A stretch of DNA of 64,000 nt, taken from Bacillus sp. AFS029637. GTDB taxonomy: Bacteria; Bacillota; Bacilli; Bacillales; Bacillaceae_G. The notes beneath the pieces are model-generated. The model was given only the letters and a program-made list of their open reading frames with translations, had not been told where the DNA came from and made no database searches. Made by a program: the position numbers and the translations under genes. Position 1 is the first letter of the stretch. The number at the start of each line of letters is the position of its first letter. The stretch is taken from contig NZ_NUPZ01000009.1 of NCBI RefSeq assembly GCF_002584985.1, forward strand, positions 20,353 to 84,352. The letters run 5' to 3'. Below, piece after piece: positions 18,931 to 33,490 of the stretch.

Positions 18931-19049
18931 TATCCAGCTCCAGTGGCCAGCTCTTCGCATCTAAGAACCTCCCGCACTAAAGGTAAAAAGCACCTTTTGT
19001 GCGAGAGAACCTTAGCTGGTCAGAGCTAAACGAGCCGCTTCCGCTTTTA
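18931..19049 (-). repeat. hairpin repeat, core type C, copy 10
   Basis: The type C core appears here as GCACTAAAGGT / ACCTTTTGTGC, against GCACGAGAAGAC / GTCTTCTGTGC in copies 5 and 7: three paired substitutions keep the stem. Its terminal TTTTA (complement TAA) supplies the stop codon of the minus-strand flavin reductase gene. Confidence 0.87.
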
Positions 19050-19658
19050 GATTGGCCTCACTAATTCAAATTGTTCTCCTAGTTTTGCGTAGTTGTGTCC
19101 TGCTAGGCGGCTTATTGGTTTTAGTTCTTCGGCGTGGATGCGGCCGTTTTCGTATAGGTGTTCTGCGATGTGGAAACGAACGACGCGTCCGATTAGTAGG
19201 TCGCAAGCGGGTGCGTCTTCTGTTCCACCAAGAGGAATTGCTTGTTCTAATACGCATTCCATTCGAATGTTTGCTTCTTTTACACCTGGTACTGAGATGA
19301 CATCGCTGTCAATCGGTGTTAGTTTTGCTAATTCGATTTCACTTTCGTTAGGAGGTAGGTTGGCTGCTGTTTCGTTAATTGCTTCTACGTAAGATTCATC
19401 AGAAATGTGTACGACAAATTCGCCCTTTTCGATTGCGTTTCGGGAAGTGTCCTTTCGTTCTCCTTCTTTTCGTTGTACGGAAACTGAAATAAGCGGTGGA
19501 TTGGCAGCGACGATATTGAAATAACTATATGGTGCACCGTTCAATACGCCGTCTTTTGTTACAGAAGTAACGAATGCAACAGGACGTGGAATGATACTTC
19601 CTGTTAGTAATTTGTAATTATCTTTTTCGGTTTGTTCGTTTGGATTAATGGATAACAT
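19047..19658 (-). CDS. flavin reductase-like FMN-binding protein
   Basis: A 203-residue protein of the flavin reductase-like (DIM6/NTAB) family with the FMN-binding split barrel: TGSIIPRPVAFVTSV, GAPYSYFNIVAANPPLISVS, and SRLAGHNYAKLGE at the C-terminus. Such proteins reduce or bind FMN and partner with oxygenases; the specific partner is unknown. The stop codon is the first triplet of repeat copy 10. It is in the non-ywl block together with DoxX, suggesting a redox or stress role, but this is inference. Confidence 0.85.
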   Translation of the reverse strand: MLSINPNEQTEKDNYKLLTGSIIPRPVAFVTSVTKDGVLNGAPYSYFNIVAANPPLISVSVQRKEGERKDTSRNAIEKGEFVVHISDESYVEAINETAANLPPNESEIELAKLTPIDSDVISVPGVKEANIRMECVLEQAIPLGGTEDAPACDLLIGRVVRFHIAEHLYENGRIHAEELKPISRLAGHNYAKLGEQFELVRPI

Positions 19659-19750
19659 GTTGTGATCCCCTTTCTAAATATGAAGACTCATTGTTTGTTT
19701 ACAAGATATCAATGGGAATCTCCTGCTGAAAATAATATTTTTGTTATATA

Positions 19751-19791
19751 AAAAGGAACTTACTTCAATCGTGATGAAGTAAGTTCCTTTT
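19751..19791 (-). terminator. terminator of doxX
   Basis: Perfect 17-bp stem AAAAGGAACTTACTTCA / TGAAGTAAGTTCCTTTT. The T-rich tail is on the minus strand, 27 bases after the doxX stop codon. Confidence 0.8.
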
Positions 19792-19817
19792 GAAAAATCT
19801 CGAAATTGAGATAAATT

Positions 19818-20204
19818 TTAAAGTAAAACGTATGCGCCAGGGCCGATTAAAGCTACACCAACAGCAACAGCGATTAACATTAAGTTATATTCATATCCAT
19901 TTTGGGTTACCCAGTAACCATTTTTTCCATGAACAGTGAAGATTGCCATTAACATTGTTCCGACGATAAATAATGCACCAATTGCAGTGAAAATACCTGA
20001 TGCGAATAAGAAGCCACCTAATAGTTCAGTTGCACCCGCCATAAATGCCATAAATACACCAGGGCGTAAACCGATTGATTCCATCCAGCCGCCTGTTCCT
20101 TTCAGACCGTAGCCACCAAACCAACCAAATAATTTTTGAGCACCGTGACCCATGAATGTAATTCCTACAACAAGACGAATAATAAGAAGACCGATATCCA
20201 TCAT
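19818..20204 (-). CDS. DoxX family membrane protein
   Basis: 128 residues, four membrane helices, with the family start LLIIRLVVGITFMGHGAQKL and a Gly-rich loop GWFGGYGLKGTGGW. DoxX-like proteins in Bacillus (such as CatD and YfiD) are tied to thiol, quinone or oxidative stress. ATG 20204 (or 20201) has AGGAGG 8 bases upstream. The promoter is overlapped by an inverted repeat of TTACTTAC half-sites, as expected for a MarR/DUF24-type repressor. Confidence 0.85.
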   Translation of the reverse strand: MMDIGLLIIRLVVGITFMGHGAQKLFGWFGGYGLKGTGGWMESIGLRPGVFMAFMAGATELLGGFLFASGIFTAIGALFIVGTMLMAIFTVHGKNGYWVTQNGYEYNLMLIAVAVGVALIGPGAYVLL

Positions 20205-20240
20205 TTTTAAAACCTCCTAAAAGTTATTAACTTATCTTAT

Positions 20241-20276
20241 GTAAGTAATAATAAAATAGTTACTTACTTTAGTCAA
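20241..20276 (-). promoter_or_regulatory. doxX promoter with inverted-repeat operator
   Basis: On the minus strand TTGACT (20271-20276), 17 bp, TATTAT (20248-20253). GTAAGTAA (20241-20248) and TTACTTAC (20260-20267) form a perfect inverted repeat across the -10 and spacer. TTAC-GTAA half-sites are typical of YodB/CatR-type (MarR/DUF24) repressors, known regulators of DoxX relatives. Confidence 0.6.
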
Positions 20277-20419
20277 GTGCATTTTGAAGAAATTATGAAA
20301 TAAATTTTACAAATTAACAACAAAAAATAAAATGTAGTAAAGACCTCTAGACAAGTTAGATAAAAAAAGAGAAAATATAAATAGAAGTTAACTTCTTATT
20401 GTTATTCAGACAATCAGAA

Positions 20420-20448
20420 TTGACTGGAATTTTGTGAAGCGCTACAAT
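20420..20448 (+). promoter_or_regulatory. sigma-A promoter of the EIIA-Glc gene
   Basis: TTGACT (20420-20425), 17 bp, TACAAT (20443-20448). The spacer and -10 include TGTGAAGCGCTACAA, a partial match to a CcpA cre site. A second partial cre-like CGAAAGCGTTTTTA lies at about 20480. The 386-bp gap from doxX holds only these signals. Confidence 0.65.
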
Positions 20449-20590
20449 AAGAGTCTATTAGTAATGACGTAATTTATTTCGAAAGCGTTTTTACAATATA
20501 ATATTCGAAGTATGAAGTCTTACATGTATCCCGATCTTTACTAGGGATTGCCCTATAAACTTTTAGGTAAATTATAAGGAGGACTATCCT

Positions 20591-21088
20591 ATGTTTAAAA
20601 AATTATTCGGTCTTGGTTCAAAAACAAATGAAGAAACAATCGTAGCTCCATTAACTGGAGCAGTGAAAAATATTGAAGAAGTACCAGATCCAGTATTCGC
20701 TGGTCGTATGATGGGTGATGGTGTTGCAATTGATCCTACTGAAGGTGTAGTTGTATCTCCAGTTGATGGTGAAATCGTACAATTATTCCACACAAAACAT
20801 GCTATTGGAATTAAAGCGAAAAACGGTACAGAAATCTTAATCCACGTTGGATTAGAAACTGTAAAAATGGAAGGCGAAGGTTTCGAAGCTCACGTTTCTG
20901 AAGGCCAAGCTGTAAAAGCTGGAGATAAATTAATCTCATTCGACTTAGAATTAATCCGTGAAAAAGCGAAAAGTACAATTACTCCAATCGTTATTACAAA
21001 CACAGATGCAGCTGAGTCTATTAAGACAACTATAGGCGTAACAGCTACAAAAGGTTCAACAGAAGTAATGAAAGTTACAATGAAATAA
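20591..21088 (+). CDS. PTS glucose-type EIIA protein (Crr-like)
   Basis: 165-residue stand-alone EIIA domain of the glucose family, a phosphocarrier between HPr and EIIB. Phospho-His lies in EILIHVGLETVKM (about residue 90), with the second His in FHTKHAIGIK (about 75); the lipoyl-like beta sandwich motifs GDGVAIDPTEG and SPVDGEIVQLF are present. No EIIB or EIIC is nearby, so it must serve permeases encoded elsewhere, and may have a signalling role. ATG 20591 follows AAGGAGG. Highly biased codon use. Confidence 0.92.
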   Translation: MFKKLFGLGSKTNEETIVAPLTGAVKNIEEVPDPVFAGRMMGDGVAIDPTEGVVVSPVDGEIVQLFHTKHAIGIKAKNGTEILIHVGLETVKMEGEGFEAHVSEGQAVKAGDKLISFDLELIREKAKSTITPIVITNTDAAESIKTTIGVTATKGSTEVMKVTMK

Positions 21089-21098
21089 TGCTTGTATA

Positions 21099-21137
21099 AA
21101 AGGAATCTGTTTCGTATGAAATGGATTCCTTATTTTG
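21099..21137 (+). terminator. EIIA gene terminator
   Basis: AAAGGAATCTGTTTC / GAAATGGATTCCTT stem with a short loop and T-rich tail. Confidence 0.75.
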
Positions 21138-21210
21138 TTTTGTAGTGTGCACGTTATGTATGGTAAAATACTTTGGGCACTTGGAAATAGGGTTTCACAT
21201 ATATGTGGAT

Positions 21211-21243
21211 AAGGCGCATTTTTTCTCAGAAAAAATGCGCCTT
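21211..21243. terminator. palindromic hairpin upstream of ywlE
   Basis: AAGGCGCATTTTTTCT and its exact complement, 33 bp in all, could act as a terminator in both directions. A single perfect DnaA box TGTGGATAA overlaps its left edge (21204-21212). Confidence 0.6.
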
Positions 21244-21325
21244 TCGTATATTCACATTTCTTTTGTTCTATCCTAATGTAAGCTATTATTAAAGGGAGAA
21301 GATACAATATAAGGGGTGGGTTGGG

Positions 21326-21766
21326 ATGAAACGAGTATTATTTGTTTGCACTGGAAATACATGCCGTAGTCCGATGGCTGAGGCGTTACTTCGTCATCAT
21401 GGAGAAGGTAAGTTTGAAGTGCAATCTGCTGGTGTTTTCGCCTATCCTGGGAGCGATGCGTCGGTTTATGCGAAAGAAGCACTTATTGAAAAAGGAATTT
21501 CCATCGATCATGCTTCAAAGCAAATAAATGAAACGTTGCTTGATTGGGCGGATATTGTAATAGCAATGACAGAAAATCATAAGGGAATTATACTTGGGCA
21601 TTATCCTAATAATGAAGAAAAAGTGTATACACTATATGGATTAACTGAAGGTGTAAGTAAGGATATTTCCGATCCGTTTGGAGGCTCTCTTTCTGTTTAT
21701 AAGGAGACGTTAAAAGAGATGGAAGCCCTTGTGCAAACTTTATTGAAAAAACATTCAGAGGATTAA
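21326..21766 (+). CDS. ywlE: protein-arginine phosphatase YwlE
   Basis: Low-molecular-weight phosphatase fold; removes phosphate from arginine residues and so opposes the McsB kinase that marks proteins for ClpCP. 146 residues. Active-site loop CTGNTCRS (Cys8, Arg14); the Thr at position 12, in place of the Ile found in tyrosine phosphatases, marks phospho-arginine specificity. The acid is in DISDPFGG. ATG 21326. rpiB and ywlG follow in the B. subtilis order. Confidence 0.94.
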   Translation: MKRVLFVCTGNTCRSPMAEALLRHHGEGKFEVQSAGVFAYPGSDASVYAKEALIEKGISIDHASKQINETLLDWADIVIAMTENHKGIILGHYPNNEEKVYTLYGLTEGVSKDISDPFGGSLSVYKETLKEMEALVQTLLKKHSED

Positions 21767-21863
21767 TGTTTCGTGTATAATACGATATTGGAGAGCATTT
21801 CCTACTATTAAGGTAGTGGAGTGAGCAATGAAGATAATGGATTGAAACTTTGGAGGGGTAAAA

Positions 21864-22307
21864 ATGAAAGTAGTAGTAGCATCTGATCACGGCGGTATGA
21901 ATATCCGTAAAGAACTTGTAAGTTTATTAGAAGAATTAAATATTGAATATATTGATTTAGGTTGTGAATGTGAAGCTGGTTCTGTTGATTACCCTGATTT
22001 TGCATTTCCTGCAGCAGAGATGGTAGCGAATGGTGAAGTGGATCGTGGTATTTTAGTTTGTGGGACAGGCATTGGTATGTCAATTGCAGCAAACAAAGTA
22101 AACGGTATCCGTTGTGCGTTAGTTCATGATACTTTCAGCGCGAAAGCAACGAGAGAGCATAATGACACTAACATGCTAGCGATGGGTGAGCGTGTAATTG
22201 GTGCTGGTTTAGCGCGTGATATCGCAAAAATTTGGTTAACAACTGACTATGAAGGTGGCCGTCACGAAAACCGCGTAGGAAAAATTAAAACATACGAAAC
22301 AAAGTAA
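21864..22307 (+). CDS. rpiB: ribose-5-phosphate isomerase B
   Basis: RpiB/LacAB family isomerase interconverting ribose-5-phosphate and ribulose-5-phosphate. 147 residues: N-terminal VVVASDHGGMNIRKEL, active-site Cys in RGILVCGTGIGMSIAANK, and anion-binding NDTNMLAMGERVIG. ATG 21864 with GGAGGGG. B. subtilis ywlF equivalent. Confidence 0.93.
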   Translation: MKVVVASDHGGMNIRKELVSLLEELNIEYIDLGCECEAGSVDYPDFAFPAAEMVANGEVDRGILVCGTGIGMSIAANKVNGIRCALVHDTFSAKATREHNDTNMLAMGERVIGAGLARDIAKIWLTTDYEGGRHENRVGKIKTYETK

Positions 22308-22373
22308 TAGATTCTAACTAGAAGCAGTATGAAATATAATTTGGTGAACCAACCTGTGAAAGGAAGAGGCGTA

Positions 22374-22946
22374 ATGACAGAAATCGTAAAGGTAAGAGAA
22401 CAGCTGCAAATGTCGCTTTCTGATTTCCAAGAACAAGCTTCATTACAAAGTGGTCAAATTTTTGTAGTGGGGTGTAGCACGAGCGAGGTGCTAGGAGAAA
22501 GAATTGGAACATCGGGAACGATGGAAGTGGCAGAAGCGATTTTTTCTGAGTTAAAACAATTTCAAGAGCAAACAGGTATCGAATTGGCTTTTCAATGTTG
22601 TGAGCATTTAAATCGTGCTTTAGTAGTTGAGAGAGATGTGGCGATAAAATATCAATTTGAAATTGTAACAGTTACGCCTGTTAGATCAGCAGGTGGTGCA
22701 TTAGCAACATATGCATATCACAATTTGAAAGATCCGGTAGTAATTGAGTTTATTAAGGCGGATGCAGGAATGGATATTGGTGATACATTTATCGGTATGC
22801 ATTTAAAGCATGTAGCCGTCCCGGTTCGTACAAGTGTGAAGGAAATTGGGAGTGCACATGTAACGATGGCAAAAACACGTGGAAAACTAATTGGTGGAGC
22901 GCGTGCTGTCTATGCGGCAGAGGAAGAAACTATCACTTGCCGGTAA
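22374..22946 (+). CDS. UPF0340 / TIGR01440 family protein YwlG
   Basis: 190 residues, family of unknown function conserved in Firmicutes next to glyA. Seen: [35 protein letters not shown] and a C-terminal [15 protein letters not shown] 22374 is chosen because AAAGGAAGAGG precedes it; an earlier in-frame ATG at 22329 would add non-family residues. Likely co-transcribed from rpiB and ends in a strong terminator. Confidence 0.88.
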   Translation: MTEIVKVREQLQMSLSDFQEQASLQSGQIFVVGCSTSEVLGERIGTSGTMEVAEAIFSELKQFQEQTGIELAFQCCEHLNRALVVERDVAIKYQFEIVTVTPVRSAGGALATYAYHNLKDPVVIEFIKADAGMDIGDTFIGMHLKHVAVPVRTSVKEIGSAHVTMAKTRGKLIGGARAVYAAEEETITCR

Positions 22947-22989
22947 ATATGATAGAAGGTATGTTGTCTGACTTTATAATAGAAGAAAG

Positions 22990-23018
22990 AAAAGACCGAT
23001 TTTCGGTCTTTTTTTTCT
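22990..23018 (+). terminator. ywlG terminator
   Basis: AAGACCGA TTT TCGGTCTT followed by eight T. Confidence 0.88.
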
Positions 23019-23161
23019 TTTATGATATAGAAAGTCATGTTAGAATGTAGTTGAAAACATGAAGGTTCGAAAGAATTACAACCTGAATTTTCGTTTTTTC
23101 TGGATAAAAAAGAAAAAACTATTGGGAATCGATGTAATTCGTTCAGAAAAGGGGGATTTTG

Positions 23162-24403
23162 GTGGATCATTTAAAACGTCAAGATGAAAAGGTATTTGCT
23201 GCAATTGAGGCAGAACTAGGTAGACAGCGTTCAAAGATTGAGTTAATTGCTTCAGAAAACTTCGTAAGTGAAGCGGTAATGGAGGCGCAAGGTTCTGTTT
23301 TAACGAATAAGTATGCTGAAGGATATCCTGGGAAACGTTACTATGGTGGCTGTGAACACGTAGACGTAGTAGAAGATATCGCACGTGACCGCGTAAAAGA
23401 AATTTTCGGCGCAGAGCACGTAAATGTTCAACCGCATTCTGGTGCACAAGCGAACATGGCAGTATACTTCACAATTTTAGAACAAGGCGATACAGTACTT
23501 GGCATGAATTTATCTCATGGTGGTCATTTAACACACGGAAGCCCTGTTAACTTCAGTGGAGTACAATATAATTTCGTAGAATATGGCGTGGATGCTGAAT
23601 CTCACCGTATTAATTACGATGATGTATTAGCAAAAGCGAAAGAACATAAACCAAAATTAATCGTTGCAGGTGCAAGTGCATACCCTCGTGTTATCGATTT
23701 CAAACGATTCCGTGAGATTGCAGATGAAGTGGGCGCATACTTAATGGTTGATATGGCTCATATCGCTGGTTTAGTAGCAGCTGGTTTACATCCAAACCCA
23801 GTACCACATGCACATTTCGTTACAACGACAACACATAAAACATTACGTGGCCCACGTGGTGGTATGATTTTATGTGAAGAGCAATTTGCAAAACAAATTG
23901 ATAAATCAATCTTCCCTGGTATTCAAGGTGGCCCACTTATGCACGTAATTGCTGCGAAAGCTGTTGCGTTTGGTGAGGCACTTCAAGATGACTTTAAAGC
24001 ATATGCACAAAATATTATTAACAATGCGAATCGCTTAGCTGAAGGCCTTCAAAAAGAAGGACTTACACTTGTTTCTGGTGGAACAGATAATCACTTAATC
24101 TTAATTGATGTTCGTAACCTAGAAATTACAGGTAAAGTAGCAGAGCACGTATTAGATGAAGTTGGCATTACAGTGAACAAAAATACAATTCCATTTGAAA
24201 CAGCGAGCCCATTTGTAACGAGCGGCGTACGTATCGGTACAGCAGCTGTAACATCTCGTGGTTTCGGTTTAGAAGAAATGGATGAAATTGCGTCACTTAT
24301 TGCTTATACATTAAAAAATCATGAGAATGAGGCTGCATTAGAAGAAGCACGTAAGCGTGTAGAAGCGTTAACGAGCAAATTCCCAATGTATCCAAATCTA
24401 TAA
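23162..24403 (+). CDS. glyA: serine hydroxymethyltransferase
   Basis: PLP enzyme converting serine and tetrahydrofolate to glycine and 5,10-methylene-THF, the main one-carbon source. 413 residues. The PLP lysine is in [14 protein letters not shown]; other signatures are IELIASENF and [13 protein letters not shown]. The start is GTG 23162 with GGGGG 6 bases upstream; a TTG one codon earlier is less well placed. Own terminator. Upstream region shows no clear PurR box. Confidence 0.97.
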   Translation: MDHLKRQDEKVFAAIEAELGRQRSKIELIASENFVSEAVMEAQGSVLTNKYAEGYPGKRYYGGCEHVDVVEDIARDRVKEIFGAEHVNVQPHSGAQANMAVYFTILEQGDTVLGMNLSHGGHLTHGSPVNFSGVQYNFVEYGVDAESHRINYDDVLAKAKEHKPKLIVAGASAYPRVIDFKRFREIADEVGAYLMVDMAHIAGLVAAGLHPNPVPHAHFVTTTTHKTLRGPRGGMILCEEQFAKQIDKSIFPGIQGGPLMHVIAAKAVAFGEALQDDFKAYAQNIINNANRLAEGLQKEGLTLVSGGTDNHLILIDVRNLEITGKVAEHVLDEVGITVNKNTIPFETASPFVTSGVRIGTAAVTSRGFGLEEMDEIASLIAYTLKNHENEAALEEARKRVEALTSKFPMYPNL

Positions 24404-24410
24404 AAGATTG

Positions 24411-24452
24411 AAAAAGACTGTTGAAATGTAATTGTTTCGGCAGTCTTTTTTC
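24411..24452 (+). terminator. glyA terminator
   Basis: AAAGACTG ... CAGTCTTT outer stem with an inner TGAAA / TTTCG stem and a T run. Confidence 0.8.
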
Positions 24453-24533
24453 ATGGACATATATCACTTATAAAGTATGTATACAAATGATGAATAAATT
24501 TTGGCGATATAATGAAGGATACAGCTCCCATAA

Positions 24534-24580
24534 TTGGTAAAGATACTAGATAGATTCGTGCAAAATCATGACTTTACCAA
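24534..24580 (+). promoter_or_regulatory. stem-loop in upp leader
   Basis: TTGGTAAAG (24534-24542) and CTTTACCAA (24572-24580) form a perfect 9-bp stem with a 29-base loop. It lies just after TATAAT (24508-24513) in the 272-bp glyA-upp gap. No T run follows. Confidence 0.35.
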
Positions 24581-24675
24581 ATTTGCCCTTGAATATTAGT
24601 AGCGTTTTCTTTACAATCGTAAATAGTGTAAAAAAGCGTGCAAACGCATGAATATCATCTAAAGGAGAGATTCAC

Positions 24676-25305
24676 ATGGGAAAACTGTATGTATTTGATC
24701 ACCCGTTAATTCAACATAAGATTACATATATTCGCGATAAGAATACAGGTACGAAAGATTTTCGTGAATTAGTGGATGAAGTAGCAAGCTTAATGGCTTT
24801 CGAAATTACTCGCGATCTTCCACTTAAAGACATTGAGATTGAAACACCTGTAAGCAAAGCGACAACAAAAGTGATCGCTGGTAAAAAACTTGGTTTAATT
24901 CCGATTTTACGTGCAGGTTTAGGAATGGTTGATGGAATTCTGAAATTAATTCCAGCAGCAAAAGTAGGACACGTTGGTTTATACCGTGACCCTGAAACAT
25001 TGCAACCGGTAGAATACTATGTGAAACTTCCAACAGATGTAGAAGAGCGTGACTTCATCGTACTAGATCCGATGTTAGCAACAGGTGGTTCTGCAGCTGA
25101 AGCAATTAACTCTCTGAAAAAGCGCGGTGCGAAACAAATTAAATTAATGTGTATCGTAGCTGCTCCAGAAGGCGTGAAAGTAGTACAAGAAGAGCATCCT
25201 GATGTGGATATTTATGTTGCAGCATTAGATGAGAAATTAAATGATCACGGATATGTAGTGCCAGGTCTTGGTGATGCTGGTGACCGTTTATTCGGAACGA
25301 AGTAA
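24676..25305 (+). CDS. upp: uracil phosphoribosyltransferase
   Basis: Pyrimidine salvage enzyme: uracil and PRPP to UMP. 209 residues. PRPP-binding loop [14 protein letters not shown] and C-terminal uracil site [19 protein letters not shown] 24676 follows AAAGGAGAG. Own terminator before the ATP synthase operon. Confidence 0.97.
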   Translation: MGKLYVFDHPLIQHKITYIRDKNTGTKDFRELVDEVASLMAFEITRDLPLKDIEIETPVSKATTKVIAGKKLGLIPILRAGLGMVDGILKLIPAAKVGHVGLYRDPETLQPVEYYVKLPTDVEERDFIVLDPMLATGGSAAEAINSLKKRGAKQIKLMCIVAAPEGVKVVQEEHPDVDIYVAALDEKLNDHGYVVPGLGDAGDRLFGTK

Positions 25306-25310
25306 GACAA

Positions 25311-25349
25311 CTGACGAGAAGGGGAGATTCCCTAGCTCGTCTTTTTTTT
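25311..25349 (+). terminator. upp terminator
   Basis: GACGAG ... CTCGTC outer stem with an inner GGGGA / TTCCC stem, then eight T. Confidence 0.85.
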
Positions 25350-25475
25350 GGCCAGAAGCAAGTGGGGGAGGGGAGGATAAATATACATCGTATATACAAC
25401 ATAAGTAGCATACGTATCACATATAATATAGAAGTCTTACGTCTTGGGAACACTATATTATGGAAGGGAAGCGCT

Positions 25476-25571
25476 ATGTTTAAAAAACGTAATAGTGACA
25501 AAGTTGTGAACATTTTCTTCTATTATAAAGAGAATACTGTTAGAAATTGCATATCTCTAACCAGTATTTAG
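25476..25571 (+). CDS. possible 31-residue peptide ORF
   Basis: ATG 25476 with GGAAGGGAAG upstream encodes MFKKRNSDKVVNIFFYYKEN and 11 further residues. No similarity recognised. It is the only candidate gene in the 519-bp stretch between upp and the atp operon; the rest is AT-rich leader and promoter sequence. Confidence 0.25.
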   Translation: MFKKRNSDKVVNIFFYYKENTVRNCISLTSI

Positions 25572-25641
25572 AAGGGGAACGTTTTCATTTTTGGGAGGAA
25601 ATGACTAATACTCAAATTTTTTGATTTTTTACGATTTCTCG

Positions 25642-25670
25642 TTGACACTGTTAATACCCTATTGTATGCT
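25642..25670 (+). promoter_or_regulatory. atp operon promoter
   Basis: TTGACA (25642-25647), 17 bp, TATGCT (25665-25670), about 155 bp before the first atp gene. Confidence 0.7.
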
Positions 25671-25824
25671 AACAACGGGGATAGATGGTAGGGCTTTCAG
25701 TGACAAAAATGCATCTATTCCGTGACGAAAATGTAAACTTTTTATTTTGTATAGAATTTATGCAGAAAAATGAGTTATTATTAACACATCGTGAATGAGG
25801 GTTACATATTGGAGGGATGAATCC

Positions 25825-26045
25825 TTGCAAAAAAACGATCGCAGCCATATAAAAGCATATGCTTTAATGTCAGGAATTCTTGCTCAGTTAGTCGGTTCTA
25901 TTCTTGTTGGAATCTTTGGTGGGCAGTGGATTGATAATAAGGTTGGAACGTTTCCATTGTTTCTTATTGTAGGGTTATTACTCGGGTTAGGAACAGGGGT
26001 ATACGCAATGATTCGACTCATTCGACATTACTATTCGGGAGAGCA

Positions 26046-26049
<4 letters not shown>
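25825..26049 (+). CDS. AtpZ-like (ATPase_gene1) protein of the atp operon
   Basis: 74-residue protein with two membrane helices (MSGILAQLVGSILVGIFGG and FLIVGLLLGLGTGVYAMIRLI), typical of the AtpZ / F0F1-ATPase gene 1 family that precedes atpI in Bacillus. AtpZ with AtpI has been linked to Mg2+/Ca2+ handling and to rotor assembly in alkaliphilic Bacillus. TTG 25825 with GGAGGGA 7-8 bases upstream is the best start; the ORF is open further upstream but without a site. Its stop overlaps the atpI start (ATGA). Confidence 0.78.
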
Positions 26050-27168
<1,119 letters not shown>

Positions 27169-27224
27169 TATAATTTAAGTAAGAAAAAATTTATTTTTTT
27201 ATAATACAAAGGAGGACAAATTAA

Positions 27225-27443
<219 letters not shown>

Positions 27444-27463
27444 GGGAGACTCCCCTTACATAG

Positions 27464-27498
27464 ATGGCGAAGAGTGTTTTTTGAACTTTCTTCGCCAT
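27464..27498 (+). promoter_or_regulatory. intra-operon stem-loop after atpE
   Basis: Perfect 10-bp stem ATGGCGAAGA / TCTTCGCCAT with a 15-base T-rich loop and no proper T tail, in the 128-bp atpE-atpF gap. Likely an mRNA stability or processing element rather than a terminator. Confidence 0.5.
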
Positions 27499-27565
27499 TG
27501 CTTTATGAACGAAACGTATGTCTTTTTTTTTCATATGATCAATTTAGATATTTTGAAGGGAGTGA

Positions 27566-30137
<2,572 letters not shown>

Positions 30138-30254
30138 TAAAAGCGGAAGCGGCTCGTTCTGAATGTGAGGGGGATGGAGCTTCTGACGAAGAGGCGGTCT
30201 TTGCCTCGTAGGAAGAAGTGAAGCCACCGAACATTCAAGCCGCTGGAGCTAGAT
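30138..30254 (+). repeat. hairpin repeat, core type A, copy 11, inside the atp operon
   Basis: TAAAAGCGGAAGCGGCT ... AGCCGCTGGAGCTAGAT, inner layer TGAATGT / ACATTCA, core GAGGCGGTCTTTGCCTC. It starts the base after the atpA stop codon. It and the palindrome below make the atpA-atpG gap 290 bp. Confidence 0.88.
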
Positions 30255-30303
30255 AGTATATATAAAAGGCATCTCGGGCTCTGAGATTGCTAAAGGTCAT
30301 GTA

Positions 30304-30337
30304 AAGGAAAAGAGTAGGTGCACCTATTCTTTTCCTT
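30304..30337. promoter_or_regulatory. 34-bp palindrome between atpA and atpG
   Basis: AAGGAAAAGAGTAGGTG and CACCTATTCTTTTCCTT are complementary except for one G-T pair. A stable RNA hairpin without a T run; it may slow 3'-5' decay or set relative translation of the flanking genes. Confidence 0.5.
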
Positions 30338-30421
30338 CAATCATGAGCAAGAATATCTTGCAACGTAGATTAGGAAGAGGATTCTTACTAATCGTGCCAA
30401 CTTCCGGAAAAAAGGTGGTGA

Positions 30422-31288
<867 letters not shown>

Positions 31289-31291
31289 TAA

Positions 31292-31408
31292 TAAAAGGCG
31301 GAAGCGGTTCGTTCAGAATGAGAGGGGGATGGAGCTTTTGACGTAGAGGCGATTTGTGCCTCGTAGGAAAATGCGAAGCACCGAACATTCTAACCGCTGG
31401 AGCTAGAT
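31292..31408 (+). repeat. hairpin repeat, core type A, copy 12, inside the atp operon
   Basis: TAAAAGGCGGAAGCGGTT ... AACCGCTGGAGCTAGAT with core GAGGCGATTTGTGCCTC, starting 3 bases after the atpG stop codon. The left arm GCGGTT pairs with AACCGC, where copy 11 has GCGGCT / AGCCGC: another paired change. Confidence 0.88.
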
Positions 31409-31410
31409 TC

Positions 31411-31450
31411 AATAAAAAGCGGAAGCGGCTCTGTCAAAAGAGTCGCGTAA
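31411..31450 (+). repeat. shortened hairpin repeat before atpD
   Basis: The left end AATAAAAAGCGGAAGCGGCT is followed directly by CTGTCAAAAGAG and TCGCG, giving a small CGGCTCT / AGAGTCG stem: the unit has lost its core. Confidence 0.55.
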
Positions 31451-31455
31451 GCTAA

Positions 31456-32937
<1,482 letters not shown>

Positions 32938-32945
32938 GGCCTTAG

Positions 32946-33358
<413 letters not shown>

Positions 33359-33359
<1 letters not shown>

Positions 33360-33395
33360 AAAATCCGTAAAGGCTTTGCCTTTACGGATTTTTTT
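33359..33395 (+). terminator. atp operon terminator
   Basis: Fourteen-bp stem AAATCCGTAAAGGC / GCCTTTACGGATTT with a 3-base loop and seven T. Confidence 0.9.
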
Positions 33396-33490
33396 ATTGT
33401 AGTTTATGGATAATTTTACAAAAATGGTATAATTGTATTGATGCTCGTATAAGTAGAGAATGTACAACAATTTATAAAGGGGATGAACAC

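Noticed and set aside
23041-23161. PurR box or riboswitch before glyA
   Set aside because: No inverted CGAA-type PurR motif, T-box or glycine/THF riboswitch pattern could be recognised in this 215-bp gap.
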